A stretch of DNA of 64,000 bases from UBA9647 sp963739335. GTDB taxonomy: Bacteria; Bacteroidota; Ignavibacteria; UBA10030. Numbering within the stretch: position 1 is the stretch's first letter; each line of letters opens with the position of its first letter. Below the pieces are notes generated by a model. That model did not search any database. It was not told where the DNA came from and worked only from the letters and a program-made list of their open reading frames with translations. The translations under genes were made by a program, and so were the position numbers. Below are positions 9,791-18,697 of this stretch, in pieces. The DNA is taken from assembly GCA_963739335.1 (NCBI GenBank), contig CAVUAC010000046.1, forward strand, positions 124,001-188,000, written 5' to 3'.

Positions 9791-10072
9791 CTCTCGTATT
9801 CTTCGAGAATGGGCACCCATTTGCTGGTCACCGCCCGTGCAGTGGAAGCATTCATCGGCAACACCTTTGGATTGAAAAACTATCCAAAATATACCATCCG
9901 TGTTACCGAAATGCTGAAGAAGTACACGGTAGGCAGGCAACACGATAAGGCCACACAGCTCTTTGGGATACCGTCCACCGGCACCAGAGGTACGGTATCC
10001 GCTCAGCTTGCCGATGGCTCAACAAGTTAACTAACTTGACATTGGCACCACAACTAGGGGCAGGTCAGATGA

Positions 10073-10282
10073 TCTCGGAGTTCTTTTGTTTCTCACGAGG
10101 GCAGGCTCAAGGATGCTCTCCTGCAGCAGAAATCGTTCGCGGGTTTGGGCCAGCGATGCTCTCTCGTCATCGCAGGAGCACCAACGTTACGACTGGCGAT
10201 TGATACAGGAGTGCCGCCCGAAAAGATTGTTGAGATGTGGAGGGAAGAAGTCGAACAATTCAAGGAGTTAATGAGCAATTAG
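10073..10282 (+). pseudogene. 3' remnant of an unidentified gene (possibly DUF1343/NamZ-like)
   Basis: An open frame without a start codon ends at a TAG at 10280. Its last residues, IDTGVPPEKIVEMWREEVEQ, have the look of a real C-terminal helix and resemble the end of DUF1343/NamZ-type exo-N-acetylmuramidases, but I am not certain. The surrounding stretch 9791-10072 and 10283-10493 shows no other gene. Confidence 0.3.
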
Positions 10283-10493
10283 TTGCTCCATTAAATATTA
10301 TGGAAGGGACAGCTTTTGATGACCACGCGACACGTCGCGTTTGGTTGCATAATTTCACGCGATTCCTTATTTTGTTTTGAATTGTTGCTACACGAGGGTC
10401 CTGACCTGATATGGAAGAAGGGGTCTGCACCCACAATAACGAATCTTCCGACCGAAGACTGCTTACACTGACATCTCTAGACCGAGGGGATTT

Positions 10494-11969
10494 ATGGCTA
10501 AACTGAAACCTCAAAGCGCGCTCCAAAAACTGTCCAGATCTCCCACGGGTATAAAAGGCCTTGATGAGATTACCCGCGGGGGATTACCGACTGGTCGCCC
10601 TACCCTCGTGTGTGGAAGTGCCGGAAGCGGCAAAACACTCTTTGGAGTCGAATTTCTCGTGCGCGGGGCACTTCAGTACAACGAACCGGGTGTTTTTCTC
10701 TCGTTTGAGGAAAATGCTGACGACCTCACGGTGAATGTTGCCTCTCTTGGATTCAATTTGCAGGAACTTTCTTCGCGCAAGAAAATTATTCTTGACCACA
10801 TTGAGATCAACAAAAGTGAATTTGAAGAGACCGGGGAATATGATTTAGAGGGCTTGTTCGTCCGGCTTGGAAACGAAATCGATTCCATTAAGGCAAAACG
10901 AGTTGTGCTGGACACGATCGAGGTACTGTTTTCCGCTTTCTCGAATTCCTCCATTCTGCGTTCCGAGCTTCAGCGGCTGTTTCGCTGGTTGAAGGATAAG
11001 GGGGTCACAGCTGTTGTGACGGCAGAGAGAGGAAACGGGACCTTGACGAGATACGGATTGGAGGAATACATTTCCGATTGTGTGATACTGCTTGACCATC
11101 GGATCAAAGACCAATTGTCCACCCGACGGATACGAATCATAAAATTCCGGGGATCGGTTCACGGAGTAGACGAGTATCCGTTTCTCGTCGATAAGGACGG
11201 CATTTCTATCTTCCCCATCACATCCTTGGAGTTGGAACAAAAGGCAAGCACCGAACGAATATCGAGTGGAGTTCCAGCTCTGGACGCAATGTTAGAAAGC
11301 AAGGGCTACTTTCGCGGGAGCAGCATCCTCGTCTCCGGAACGGCGGGGACTGGAAAAACGAGTCTCGTTGCTCACGTTGCAGAGGCTGCGTGTCAGCGCG
11401 GTGAGCGTTGTCTCTTTCTGGCTTTCGAGGAATCGCAGGGTCAGATCATTCGTAATATGCGCTCCATCGGCATCGATTTCGAGCCATGGGTGAAAAAGGG
11501 GCTCTTACAATTCCACGCAGTTCGTCCAACACTCTACGGCCTGGAAATGCACCTGGCGACAATCCATCGACTCATCAGCGATTTCAACCCTGCCCTTGTC
11601 GTCTTCGATCCGGTATCAAACTTTACTTCCATGGGGGATAACCCTGAAGTATACTCAATGTTGTTGCGTCTGATTGATTTCTTGAAGGTCAAGGGGGTCA
11701 CTTCAATTTTGACGAACCTGATCTCAGGTGATACGCTGTCCGAGGAGAGTGAGGTCGGTATTTCATCAATCATGGACACCCTAGTTGTGTTGCGCGACGT
11801 TGAGTACGTCAATGATCGAACTCGGGTACTCTTTGTTTTGAAGTCTCGTGGGATGGCGCATTCGAGACAGTTTCGCGAAATCTTGTTTAGCGACAGAGGT
11901 ATTGATTTAGGCCCGCCTCCGATCGAAAAGTTATCACAGGCTGCTGCTGGTATGGTGTCAAACCGTTAA
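10494..11969 (+). CDS. kaiC: KaiC-like circadian clock/RecA-type double-domain ATPase
   Basis: The 491-residue product has two tandem KaiC domains. CI has Walker A GSAGSGKT (41-48) and the paired glutamates E72-E73. CII has Walker A GTAGTGKT (282-289) and E312-E313. The cyanobacterial phosphorylation pair Ser-Thr aligns here to S424-S425 in VGISSIMDT, so the autokinase site would be Ser-Ser. The C-terminus (GMAHSRQFREILFSDRGIDL) is KaiC-like, but the tail that binds KaiA is short and no KaiA gene is present. kaiB follows after 42 bases, then a kinase and a regulator. GAGGGG lies just upstream of the start. Confidence 0.92.
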   Translation: MAKLKPQSALQKLSRSPTGIKGLDEITRGGLPTGRPTLVCGSAGSGKTLFGVEFLVRGALQYNEPGVFLSFEENADDLTVNVASLGFNLQELSSRKKIILDHIEINKSEFEETGEYDLEGLFVRLGNEIDSIKAKRVVLDTIEVLFSAFSNSSILRSELQRLFRWLKDKGVTAVVTAERGNGTLTRYGLEEYISDCVILLDHRIKDQLSTRRIRIIKFRGSVHGVDEYPFLVDKDGISIFPITSLELEQKASTERISSGVPALDAMLESKGYFRGSSILVSGTAGTGKTSLVAHVAEAACQRGERCLFLAFEESQGQIIRNMRSIGIDFEPWVKKGLLQFHAVRPTLYGLEMHLATIHRLISDFNPALVVFDPVSNFTSMGDNPEVYSMLLRLIDFLKVKGVTSILTNLISGDTLSEESEVGISSIMDTLVVLRDVEYVNDRTRVLFVLKSRGMAHSRQFREILFSDRGIDLGPPPIEKLSQAAAGMVSNR

Positions 11970-12011
11970 GGGATCACTGATGAAACGTAACTCCTCACTT
12001 GGAGATGGTCG

Positions 12012-12383
12012 ATGAAGAAGCCTGCAAAGAACGCCGGAACACTCCAATCACTCCCCGCACATCGGTCGCATAAAAAATATGTTCTGCGCTTGTACGTTAC
12101 GGGGACAACGACTCGATCGATGCGCGCGATTGCCAACATCAAGAACATTTGCGAAACCCACCTGAAAGGAAGGTATCAACTTGAGGTGATTGATATCTAC
12201 GAGAATCCAAGTCTGGGGAAGGGAGAACAGATTGTTGCTTCCCCGACCCTCATCAAGAAGCTTCCGTTGCCGCTGCGCAGATTCATCGGGGATTTGTCCA
12301 ATACTGAACGCATTCTCTTGGGGCTTGACTTACAACCGGGAGATTATTCTGGCGACAGAACGAAAAACGTACCAAGAGCTTGA
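12012..12383 (+). CDS. kaiB: KaiB-like clock protein
   Basis: The core YVLRLYVTGTTTRSMRAI, YQLEVIDIYENP and VASPTLIKKLPLPLRRFIGD are diagnostic of KaiB, a thioredoxin-like fold-switching protein that binds the CI ring of KaiC. There is a 20-residue basic N-terminal extension. GGAG precedes the ATG by seven bases. The 3' end overlaps the following kinase gene, which implies coupled translation. Confidence 0.92.
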   Translation: MKKPAKNAGTLQSLPAHRSHKKYVLRLYVTGTTTRSMRAIANIKNICETHLKGRYQLEVIDIYENPSLGKGEQIVASPTLIKKLPLPLRRFIGDLSNTERILLGLDLQPGDYSGDRTKNVPRA

Positions 12384-13641
12384 CCGGGAGATTAAATCCC
12401 TTCGGTCTCGTCTCGAAGAGACGGAACAGGCCCTTGCAGCTATCCGGACCGGGGAGATCGATGCCCTTGTCGTCTCCGGCAAAAGCGGCGAGCAGGTGTA
12501 CACGCTTAAAGGGGCAGACCATTCCTACCGTGTTCTCCTAGATGGATTGAACGAAGCAGCGCTAACACTCACGGCTGATGGCACAATTCTGTACTGCAAT
12601 AGCCGATTCTCGGAAATGACGAAGACGCCGCCTGAACAATTACTCGGATCATCTATTCAACGCATCATAAAGTCCGCCGAAAGGAAAGTATTTCGAACAA
12701 TCCTACGTCAATCGGCAGAAGGTCCGATCAGAAAAGAGTTTAACATTCGAGCGGCCGATCGCTCTCTCGTCCCAGTTCTTTTCTCGATAAAGAATCTGGA
12801 ATTAGCAGGCATGACTGCCTATTGCGTGGTGGTCACGGATATTACCGACCGAAAACGAACCGAAGAAGCTTTGCAAAAGGGCGAACGACACTATCGGGAG
12901 CTCTATTTGGAGGGACAGCGCATGCAGGGCGAGCTGCAGAGACTCTCAAGAGAAATCCTCCGCGTACAAGAAGAGGAGCGAACACGAATCAGCAGGGAGA
13001 TGCACGATGAAATGGGCCAAGCGCTGACTGCCATTAGCATGAATCTGGAAAAGTTGAAAACAAATGGAGAACCATCGGAGGCGAAAAGAAAGATCCAGTC
13101 GGTCCAGAATCTTGTGAAAAAAGCGTCGGATTTCATTCACCTCTTTTCGCGTCAAATTCATCCCAGTATGCTTGAAGATCTGGGACTTTTTCCAGCGCTT
13201 CGCTCGTTCGTCCGTGACTTTCAGGAGAACACAGGCATGCGGGTCAATCTAAGATTCTCGGGCACCCCCGGAAGAGCCAGTATTGAACAAAATGCCGCAC
13301 TGTATCGCATTGTGCAGGAAAGCCTCACCAATGTCTTGAAACATTCAGGAACTCGTAGCGCCACGGTGATGATTAGAAAGTCGCCCAAAGTGATCACATT
13401 GGAGGTTGTGGACAACGGCAAAGGGTTTGAGTCAGCGGGCATTTCGGGAACCCGCGAAAAGAGGCAAGGATTCGGTATTCTGGGGATGAGGGAGCGTGCT
13501 CGCCTGGTGGGTGCCAGATTTATGATCCTCTCCCGGCCGGGCAAAGGAACGAGAGTGCGTGTTCATTTGCCATTGGCGGGGGGGCGAATCGCAAAATTGA
13601 AAGAGTCTCAGAATGGAAAAAATAAGAATCGTCCTCGCTGA
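12325..13641 (+). CDS. PAS-domain histidine kinase of the NarL-partner type (HisKA_3)
   Basis: A coiled coil (RSRLEETEQALAAIRTGEID) leads into a PAS domain, then HisKA_3 with the phosphoacceptor in SREMHDEMGQALTAI, then a HATPase domain (VVDNGKGFE, GFGILGMRERARLVGA). No membrane segment is visible, so it is cytoplasmic. The true start is uncertain. The TTG at 12325 lies inside kaiB. A CTG at 12349 has GGGAG at the right distance. The frame is open back to 12190. The 3' end overlaps the next regulator by 29 bases. Position after kaiC-kaiB suggests it is the clock-output or input kinase. Confidence 0.88.
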   Translation: MTYNREIILATERKTYQELDREIKSLRSRLEETEQALAAIRTGEIDALVVSGKSGEQVYTLKGADHSYRVLLDGLNEAALTLTADGTILYCNSRFSEMTKTPPEQLLGSSIQRIIKSAERKVFRTILRQSAEGPIRKEFNIRAADRSLVPVLFSIKNLELAGMTAYCVVVTDITDRKRTEEALQKGERHYRELYLEGQRMQGELQRLSREILRVQEEERTRISREMHDEMGQALTAISMNLEKLKTNGEPSEAKRKIQSVQNLVKKASDFIHLFSRQIHPSMLEDLGLFPALRSFVRDFQENTGMRVNLRFSGTPGRASIEQNAALYRIVQESLTNVLKHSGTRSATVMIRKSPKVITLEVVDNGKGFESAGISGTREKRQGFGILGMRERARLVGARFMILSRPGKGTRVRVHLPLAGGRIAKLKESQNGKNKNRPR

Positions 13642-14269
13642 CGACCATACCGTTGTGCGCCAGGGTTTTCGATCGCTTCTCCAGCAAGATAAGTCTATCG
13701 ATGTCGTCGGGGAAGCCGAAAATGGGCAGGACGCTGTCCGGGTGGTGAAGAAAACTCTTCCGGATGTCGTTCTCCTTGATATTTCAATGCCAATTCTTAA
13801 TGGAGTGCAGGCCACGCGACAAATCCAAAAATTCAACCCGAAAATCAAGATCCTTATCCTCTCGATGTTTAAAGACGAAGAATATGTACGCGAGGTTTTT
13901 CATGCGGGGGCTGCGGGATATATTCTCAAGCAGACGACTGGTGCGGATTTGATCAGAGCTATCAAGGAGGTGAACAGCGGCAACGCCTATCTTTCTCCGT
14001 CGATCGCAAAACACCTTGTCTCCGATTACCGCGAGATTGTGAAAGGAGGCAAGTCTGCTCGAAAGCAAACCGGACTCACCCCCCGCGAAATTGAAGTCCT
14101 TCAACTCATCGCCGAAGGAAACTCCAACAAAAAGATCGCAGAGCAACTCTTCATCAGCATCAAAACGGTCGAAACGCATCGCCAGAAAATCATGGATGTC
14201 CTGAAAATCCATGACGTCGCGGGGCTCACCCGTTACGCAATTGCAAATCGCATCATCGAAGCGAAGTAG
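13613..14269 (+). CDS. NarL/FixJ-family response regulator, partner of the kaiBC kinase
   Basis: The receiver has an acidic pair D10-D11, acceptor D56 in LLDISMP and a lysine in YILKQTT. It is followed by a LuxR-type helix-turn-helix (LTPREIEVLQLIAEGNSNKK, then KTVETHRQKIMDVL). The gene starts inside the kinase gene, so the pair is translationally linked. It is the expected DNA-binding output of the kinase. Confidence 0.95.
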   Translation: MEKIRIVLADDHTVVRQGFRSLLQQDKSIDVVGEAENGQDAVRVVKKTLPDVVLLDISMPILNGVQATRQIQKFNPKIKILILSMFKDEEYVREVFHAGAAGYILKQTTGADLIRAIKEVNSGNAYLSPSIAKHLVSDYREIVKGGKSARKQTGLTPREIEVLQLIAEGNSNKKIAEQLFISIKTVETHRQKIMDVLKIHDVAGLTRYAIANRIIEAK

Positions 14270-14412
14270 CCCCCTAACGAGGTTTTTCCCCTCAAAGCAA
14301 TGTCTGCATAGCCTCCTCCTTGCATCAGGTGTCTTCCCCACTGCATTTCAGGTGTCCACCCGATTGAAGTTCTTTCGCGTTATTCGCACGCTTTTAATGC
14401 GTTGGAGTGACA

Positions 14413-15063
14413 ATGGCAAAAATCCGAATACTCGTCATTGAAGATAATCGCGTTCTGCGCGATGGACTCACCGTTATGCTCAATGGACAGGCGGATATGC
14501 GTGTTGTGGCCACCATAGGAAGCGGTAATAATGTTCTGCTGAAAGCAAGCCAGATAAAACCTCATGTAATTCTTTTGGACGTAGGTCTGAAAAATTTTAA
14601 TGAGCTGTCTGTTGTAGAATCGGTAAGGAAGAACCTTCCTGAAGTGAAAGTGATAGGGATGGGTCTTATTCCAACACAATCAGACATCGTTGAGTTTGTG
14701 GCGGCAGGGGCATCGGGTTTCATCCTGAAAGACGCGACGGTAAAGGAGTTTCTGGGGACCATACGATCAGTGGCACAAGGAGTAAACGTCCTGCCGCCAT
14801 CGTTGACCGATTCACTCTTTTCTCATGTTGTTGAGCTTGCTCTCAAGAAGAGGAAAGGAAAAAAACTCAATGCAGTGCGAATGACGAAACGCGAGCGTGA
14901 AATCATAGTGCTGATTGCCGATGGTCTGAGCAACAAGGAAATTGCCCAGCGGCTTAACATCGCTACCCACACGGTGAAAAGCCATGTGCATAACGTCATG
15001 GAAAAATTAGCGCTGCACAGTCGTCTACAAATAGCAAAGTTTAGCCACGAAGACGATTCCTAG
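14413..15063 (+). CDS. Second NarL-family response regulator, orphan
   Basis: Receiver plus LuxR helix-turn-helix (MTKREREIIVLIADGLSNKE, then THTVKSHVHNVMEKL). The acceptor aspartate is present in ILLDVGLKN, but the proline that usually follows two residues later is replaced and the switch region reads VIGMGLIPT, so it is a divergent receiver. The ATG at 14413 has GGAG five bases upstream and is preferred over the GTG at 14407. It lies 143 bases behind the previous regulator and may be a separate transcript. No kinase is adjacent. Confidence 0.92.
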   Translation: MAKIRILVIEDNRVLRDGLTVMLNGQADMRVVATIGSGNNVLLKASQIKPHVILLDVGLKNFNELSVVESVRKNLPEVKVIGMGLIPTQSDIVEFVAAGASGFILKDATVKEFLGTIRSVAQGVNVLPPSLTDSLFSHVVELALKKRKGKKLNAVRMTKREREIIVLIADGLSNKEIAQRLNIATHTVKSHVHNVMEKLALHSRLQIAKFSHEDDS

Positions 15064-15068
15064 TGCTA

Positions 15069-15275
15069 CTTCTAATAAGAGGTCTTGTGGTGACGCCCTG
15101 CCTTCGGCATATTTAAAAAGGCGTCCCGTTCGCCCGCTAGGTGAACGGGACCCGCTTCCAACAACAGCATCCATCTCAAGACACAATATTACTTTTTGTC
15201 CGAAGGCCTGCCCGCCGTGCGGTGATCTCATGAGGCAGGCGGGACTCCTTCGGAGGAAGCGGCATTAGATCTCGC
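15069..15275. repeat. Long direct repeat, copy A, interrupted by a hairpin
   Basis: Copy A begins CTTCTAATA and shares, in order, CTTGTGG, CCTTCGGCAT, CCATCTCAA.ACACA.TATT and GGAAGCGGCA with copy B at 15502. Relative to B it carries an extra segment of about 50 bases holding the hairpin GCCTGCC...GGCAGGC (15206-15240). The region 15064-15884 has no gene. Confidence 0.65.
15206..15240. repeat. GCCTGCCCGCC palindrome (REP-like)
   Basis: Arms GCCTGCC at 15206-15212 and GGCAGGC at 15234-15240. Related GCCTGCCCG palindromes are at about 44912-44962 and 49407-49443, so this is a dispersed family. Confidence 0.5.
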
Positions 15276-15501
15276 TGAACCTCTCTTTCCACGCAAGTAA
15301 GTAATCCTCTCTTCATCCATCACAATCCCGCTGTTGCCGCGAAGGGTCAACGGTCCGGTCCCGCTTCAAGAAAAGACATTCTAACCCCATTTCGACCGAC
15401 CCTCTCACGAGCAACAGGGCTGACTTCTAACCGAGAAACGCAGTCGAAAAGTCTAAGCGCTCTTTGTGCTTATTCTGTTTGAGGCCAGGTTCTCGACCGA
15501 G

Positions 15502-15636
15502 CTTCTAATATAGAGATCTTGTGGCAACGCCATGCCTTCGGCATCTTCAGAAAGGGGTCCTGTTCACCCGCTTCCAATGGTAACATCCATCTCAACACAC
15601 AGTATTGTTTTTTGGAAGCGGCACCAACATCGCCTC
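15502..15636. repeat. Long direct repeat, copy B
   Basis: Uninterrupted counterpart of the repeat at 15069. It shows the ancestral junction where copy A has its hairpin insertion (TTTTTTGGAAGCGGCA). The stretch up to 15884 holds nothing else recognisable. Confidence 0.6.
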
Positions 15637-15884
15637 TCGCCGTCGCATAACGATCCTTCGACCTGCAGAATGACCTTCGACAAATCTCAGCTAGTCTGGC
15701 ATTCATCGCTACGAAGCGCACTTCATCTTTGAAAAAGGATTAACTCCTTTTTCATCCTTTCGGGCTATTACGCCTCAACGCAATGATCGGTATACTGTTT
15801 CACGTTTCAGCGGAGGTTTTCGTCCCTTCATCGACCGAAGGGAACCTCTACTAATGAACACTTGAAAGGAAAGGAGCTTGCACA

Positions 15885-16205
15885 ATGAACTGGGATCGAG
15901 TTGAAGGACGGTGGAAGCAACGAAGAGGAAAAGCGGTGCAACATTGGGGTAAAGTAATGAACGACGAGCTCGCTGCCATCGCGGGGAAGCACGAGCAGCT
16001 TGTGGGAAGGCTCCAAGAGAAATACGGTATTGCCAAAGAGGAAGCCAGGCAGCAAGTTGATGAGTTCAAAAAAGTCATCGAGCAATTGAAAAAATCCAAT
16101 GCCAAACTCATGAGATCACAAGAATCATTGAGTAAAAGAAAGAAGAAGTCGAACGGAATATCGGTGAAAGCAAAAACATCACCGAGGAGACGACAACCAT
16201 CATGA
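15885..16205 (+). CDS. CsbD-family stress protein with basic C-terminal extension
   Basis: Residues 1-65 fit the CsbD family (MNWDRVEGRWKQRRGKAVQ, AAIAGKHEQLVGRLQEKYGI, EEARQQVDEF), small helical proteins commonly induced by general stress. A coiled-coil stretch and a lysine/arginine-rich tail (about 75-106) make it longer than the usual 60-70 residues. AGGAAAGGAG sits upstream of the ATG. It opens the run of small stress and envelope genes. Confidence 0.88.
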   Translation: MNWDRVEGRWKQRRGKAVQHWGKVMNDELAAIAGKHEQLVGRLQEKYGIAKEEARQQVDEFKKVIEQLKKSNAKLMRSQESLSKRKKKSNGISVKAKTSPRRRQPS

Positions 16206-16399
16206 GCAGATGTACGATCCTCATTACAAGAAAACTCTATTCATCCGTTAACGACTTATGGAACAGTCATCATCGATATCGTCCCCGACTGAAGTCGTCA
16301 GCAGGTGAATTCAGCTATCGGCAGCTTTTTTCTCAATCACAACATTGAATCACCGGTCAACTCTTGAGTGACCCAATTCACTAACCACATGGAGGGTTT
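16206..16399. other. Intergenic region, no gene seen
   Basis: Between the CsbD-like and DUF3494 genes there is no supported reading frame. It contains CCCCGACTGAAGTCG (about 16282), the same core as a hairpin at 61774. Confidence 0.4.
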
Positions 16400-17488
16400 A
16401 TGAAGACTTGTCCAACACATACGACAGGTATTTTAGACGGATGGGCGCGCTTCCTCGGGGCGATGCTGACGGTTGCTTTAATGGTGCCTGCCGCTGCCGT
16501 GTCTCAATCGTCGCCGGCACCAGTGAATCTTGGAACAGCTGGCGATTTCGTGATTCTAGCAAAAACAGGAATCTCAACCACGGGAGCCACACATATTACC
16601 GGAGATATCGGAGTTAGTCCAATCTCCGCGACAGCCATAACCGGATTTGCGTTAACCGCGGATCCTTCGAATGTATTTTCTACATCAGCTTTAGTTACTG
16701 GAAAGGTATATGCTGCTAACTATGCTACCCCAACTCCGGCCAATATGAGTACGGCTGTGAGCAATATGGAAACTGCATATACTGATGCAGCCGGGCGGCC
16801 AGCTGATTATACTGAACTGTATGCTGGAGATGTTACCGGGAAGACTCTTACCCGCGGTGTTTACAAGTGGGGTACTGGGGTCCTAGTATCTGCTGGTGGT
16901 GTCACTATCTCGGGCACCGCAACTGATGTCTTTATCTTCCAGATAGCACAAACTCTCACTGTAGCCAACGGCGCTGCTGTAAATTTAAGTGGTGGTGTAG
17001 TGGCTTCCAACGTCTTCTGGCAGGTCGGTGGTCAAGTTTCCATTGGGACGACTGCTGCTATGAATGGAATCATATTAGGTCAAACACAGATTGCAATGAA
17101 TACTGGCGCATCACTCAATGGCAGAGCGTTGGCACAGACTGCAGTTACATTAGATGCCAATACCGTCACTAGGCCGGCAGCAGTGACCGCCGTCGAGAAT
17201 GGTTCGGTGCCTCAGGAATTCGCGCTCTTCCAGAACTATCCAAATCCATTCAATCCATCCACGAGGATTCAATATAGTCTTGCGAAGGCTGGACAGGTTT
17301 CCCTCAAGGTTTACAATTTGATCGGTAATGAAGTTAGCACACTCGTGAACGGTTATCAGGAAGCCGGCATCTACAGTGTGCCATTCAGCTCCAGCAGAGA
17401 AACATTCGATCTCTCGAGCGGCGTGTACTTCTACCGTCTCGAAGCGGGGTCTTTTGTCTCGACGAAGAAGTTGATCCTCGTGAAGTGA
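16400..17488 (+). CDS. Secreted DUF3494 (ice-binding-like) protein with type IX sorting domain
   Basis: A signal segment (about 15-36) precedes a beta-solenoid domain typical of DUF3494 (NLGTAGDFVILAKTGIST, ITGDIGVSP, FIFQIAQTLTV, NVFWQVGGQVSIGTTA, NGIILGQTQIAMNTGASLNG). The last 85 residues are a type IX sorting domain: FALFQNYPNPFNPSTRI, then VSLKVYNLIGNEV and SSGVYFYRLEAG, ending KKLILVK. DUF3494 proteins bind ice or act as adhesins. The sorting domain predicts export across the outer membrane and surface attachment. An AGGGTTT lies before the start. Confidence 0.92.
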   Translation: MKTCPTHTTGILDGWARFLGAMLTVALMVPAAAVSQSSPAPVNLGTAGDFVILAKTGISTTGATHITGDIGVSPISATAITGFALTADPSNVFSTSALVTGKVYAANYATPTPANMSTAVSNMETAYTDAAGRPADYTELYAGDVTGKTLTRGVYKWGTGVLVSAGGVTISGTATDVFIFQIAQTLTVANGAAVNLSGGVVASNVFWQVGGQVSIGTTAAMNGIILGQTQIAMNTGASLNGRALAQTAVTLDANTVTRPAAVTAVENGSVPQEFALFQNYPNPFNPSTRIQYSLAKAGQVSLKVYNLIGNEVSTLVNGYQEAGIYSVPFSSSRETFDLSSGVYFYRLEAGSFVSTKKLILVK

Positions 17489-17573
17489 GAGCCAAAGGAT
17501 GACAAGAGGATTCAGCTCGCCATGAAGGAAGGGAAGGAAGTGCGCAATGAAAGAATGATTCATCAACAAGAAA

Positions 17574-17723
17574 GTGCTGACAGTGATGTTTGGCTTCCTT
17601 TTCATCGGCGGTGGAGCGGCAATTCTCGGGATCTATCGCGCGGCGAAGAATGCCGAGCGTCCACTCGGCTACGTTATGGAAGAGCACGATGGAGATATCT
17701 TTGTGTACGGGGCGCACGCATAG
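17574..17723 (+). CDS. Small predicted membrane protein
   Basis: A 49-codon frame with a hydrophobic segment (VMFGFLFIGGGAAILGIY) followed by a charged tail ending VYGAHA. The start is GTG 17574 or ATG 17586. A TGA directly precedes the open frame, so an upstream part may have been lost. No family recognised. Confidence 0.35.
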   Translation: MLTVMFGFLFIGGGAAILGIYRAAKNAERPLGYVMEEHDGDIFVYGAHA

Positions 17724-17855
17724 GCAGCAAAACATTTCGGACGGCTCTTTCGGGCTGATGCTTGTGAAGAAAAAGCAAGGACGAAGCGTAGTGGATTTGA
17801 TTACTCGCAGTAGTCGAAGAGGACTCGTACGTGTGTTGCACAGTGGAGGGGCACG

Positions 17856-18248
17856 GTGAAACTGTATTCTTACTCGAGTGAATTATAGACATTCGTAGAA
17901 GCGAAGTGGGTTACAGCAAAGTTCGCCACTGGTGGGATTCTCATCGGGACCATCATTCTCTTTGGTGTCATTAAACCGAATCAATCCGTTGGTAATGCGC
18001 TCGGGTCCCGTTCGGCAAATACGCTCGCGGCAGAAAACGACATTCTGCGGCGGCAATTGAGTCTGATTTCACCCCGGGTGAGCAAGCTGGAAATGCAGGC
18101 GAGGCAATTAGATGAACGTGTCGACAAACTCCACATGCTTCTCCACCGCCGTAAGATTGTCGGGGACACGGTTTCAAGTTTCACGAATGCGACCAAAGGG
18201 TTCAAGCTCCAATCTTTGATTCCTGCGGCGACAGGTTCCCGCCCTTGA
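17856..18248 (+). pseudogene. Membrane-anchored coiled-coil protein with in-frame amber codon
   Basis: One frame runs from a GTG at 17856 to a TGA at 18246, interrupted only by TAG at 17886 (codon 11). After the stop come a membrane segment (GGILIGTIILFGVI), a coiled coil (AAENDILRRQLSLISPRVSK) and a conserved-looking tail. The N-terminal topology resembles the anchor of M23-type peptidases or division proteins, but no catalytic domain follows. A point mutation of CAG or similar to TAG would explain it. Restart within the frame is not obvious. Confidence 0.5.
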
Positions 18249-18308
18249 TTTCAACAGAGGGCTGTGTGCGATCAGCTTAAAACTAATGAATATTAGAGAG
18301 AGGACAAG

Positions 18309-18473
18309 ATGCACATCCTTTACGTTATCGCGATCGTTCTCCTGATCTTGTGGCTCGTGGGGGTTCTCACATCCACCATGGGAGAATTCATTCACATTCT
18401 TTTGGTGATTGCCATCATAGCTGTCTTGCTGAGAGTTATTCGCGGACGAAAAGCTTTTGGAACCAAAAGTTGA
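18309..18473 (+). CDS. lmo0937-type small membrane protein, copy 1
   Basis: 54 residues, two hydrophobic helices (IAIVLLILWLVGVL and FIHILLVIAIIAVLLRVI) followed by RGRK, the hallmark of the lmo0937/DUF5670 family. GAGAGGACAAG precedes the ATG. The function of the family is unknown. A second copy is at 23170. Confidence 0.85.
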   Translation: MHILYVIAIVLLILWLVGVLTSTMGEFIHILLVIAIIAVLLRVIRGRKAFGTKS

Positions 18474-18697
18474 GCCAACGAAAACAGTCCACTTTCCCCG
18501 GGGGTGTTTCATGCGGTTGATAGGGCGATATGGAGGCGCCTGTCTTGACAAGGGTTTTGGGGTATCCCGTATACGGTGCCATGGATGTGGCGTAGTGGAT
18601 CCCCACCTGGCTCTTGCTCCGGGGAACAGCGGGAGCCAGTGTTCCTTTATAACGTAGTGATTAGAAAAAACATACTAACCAAATAAGGAGGCTTACC

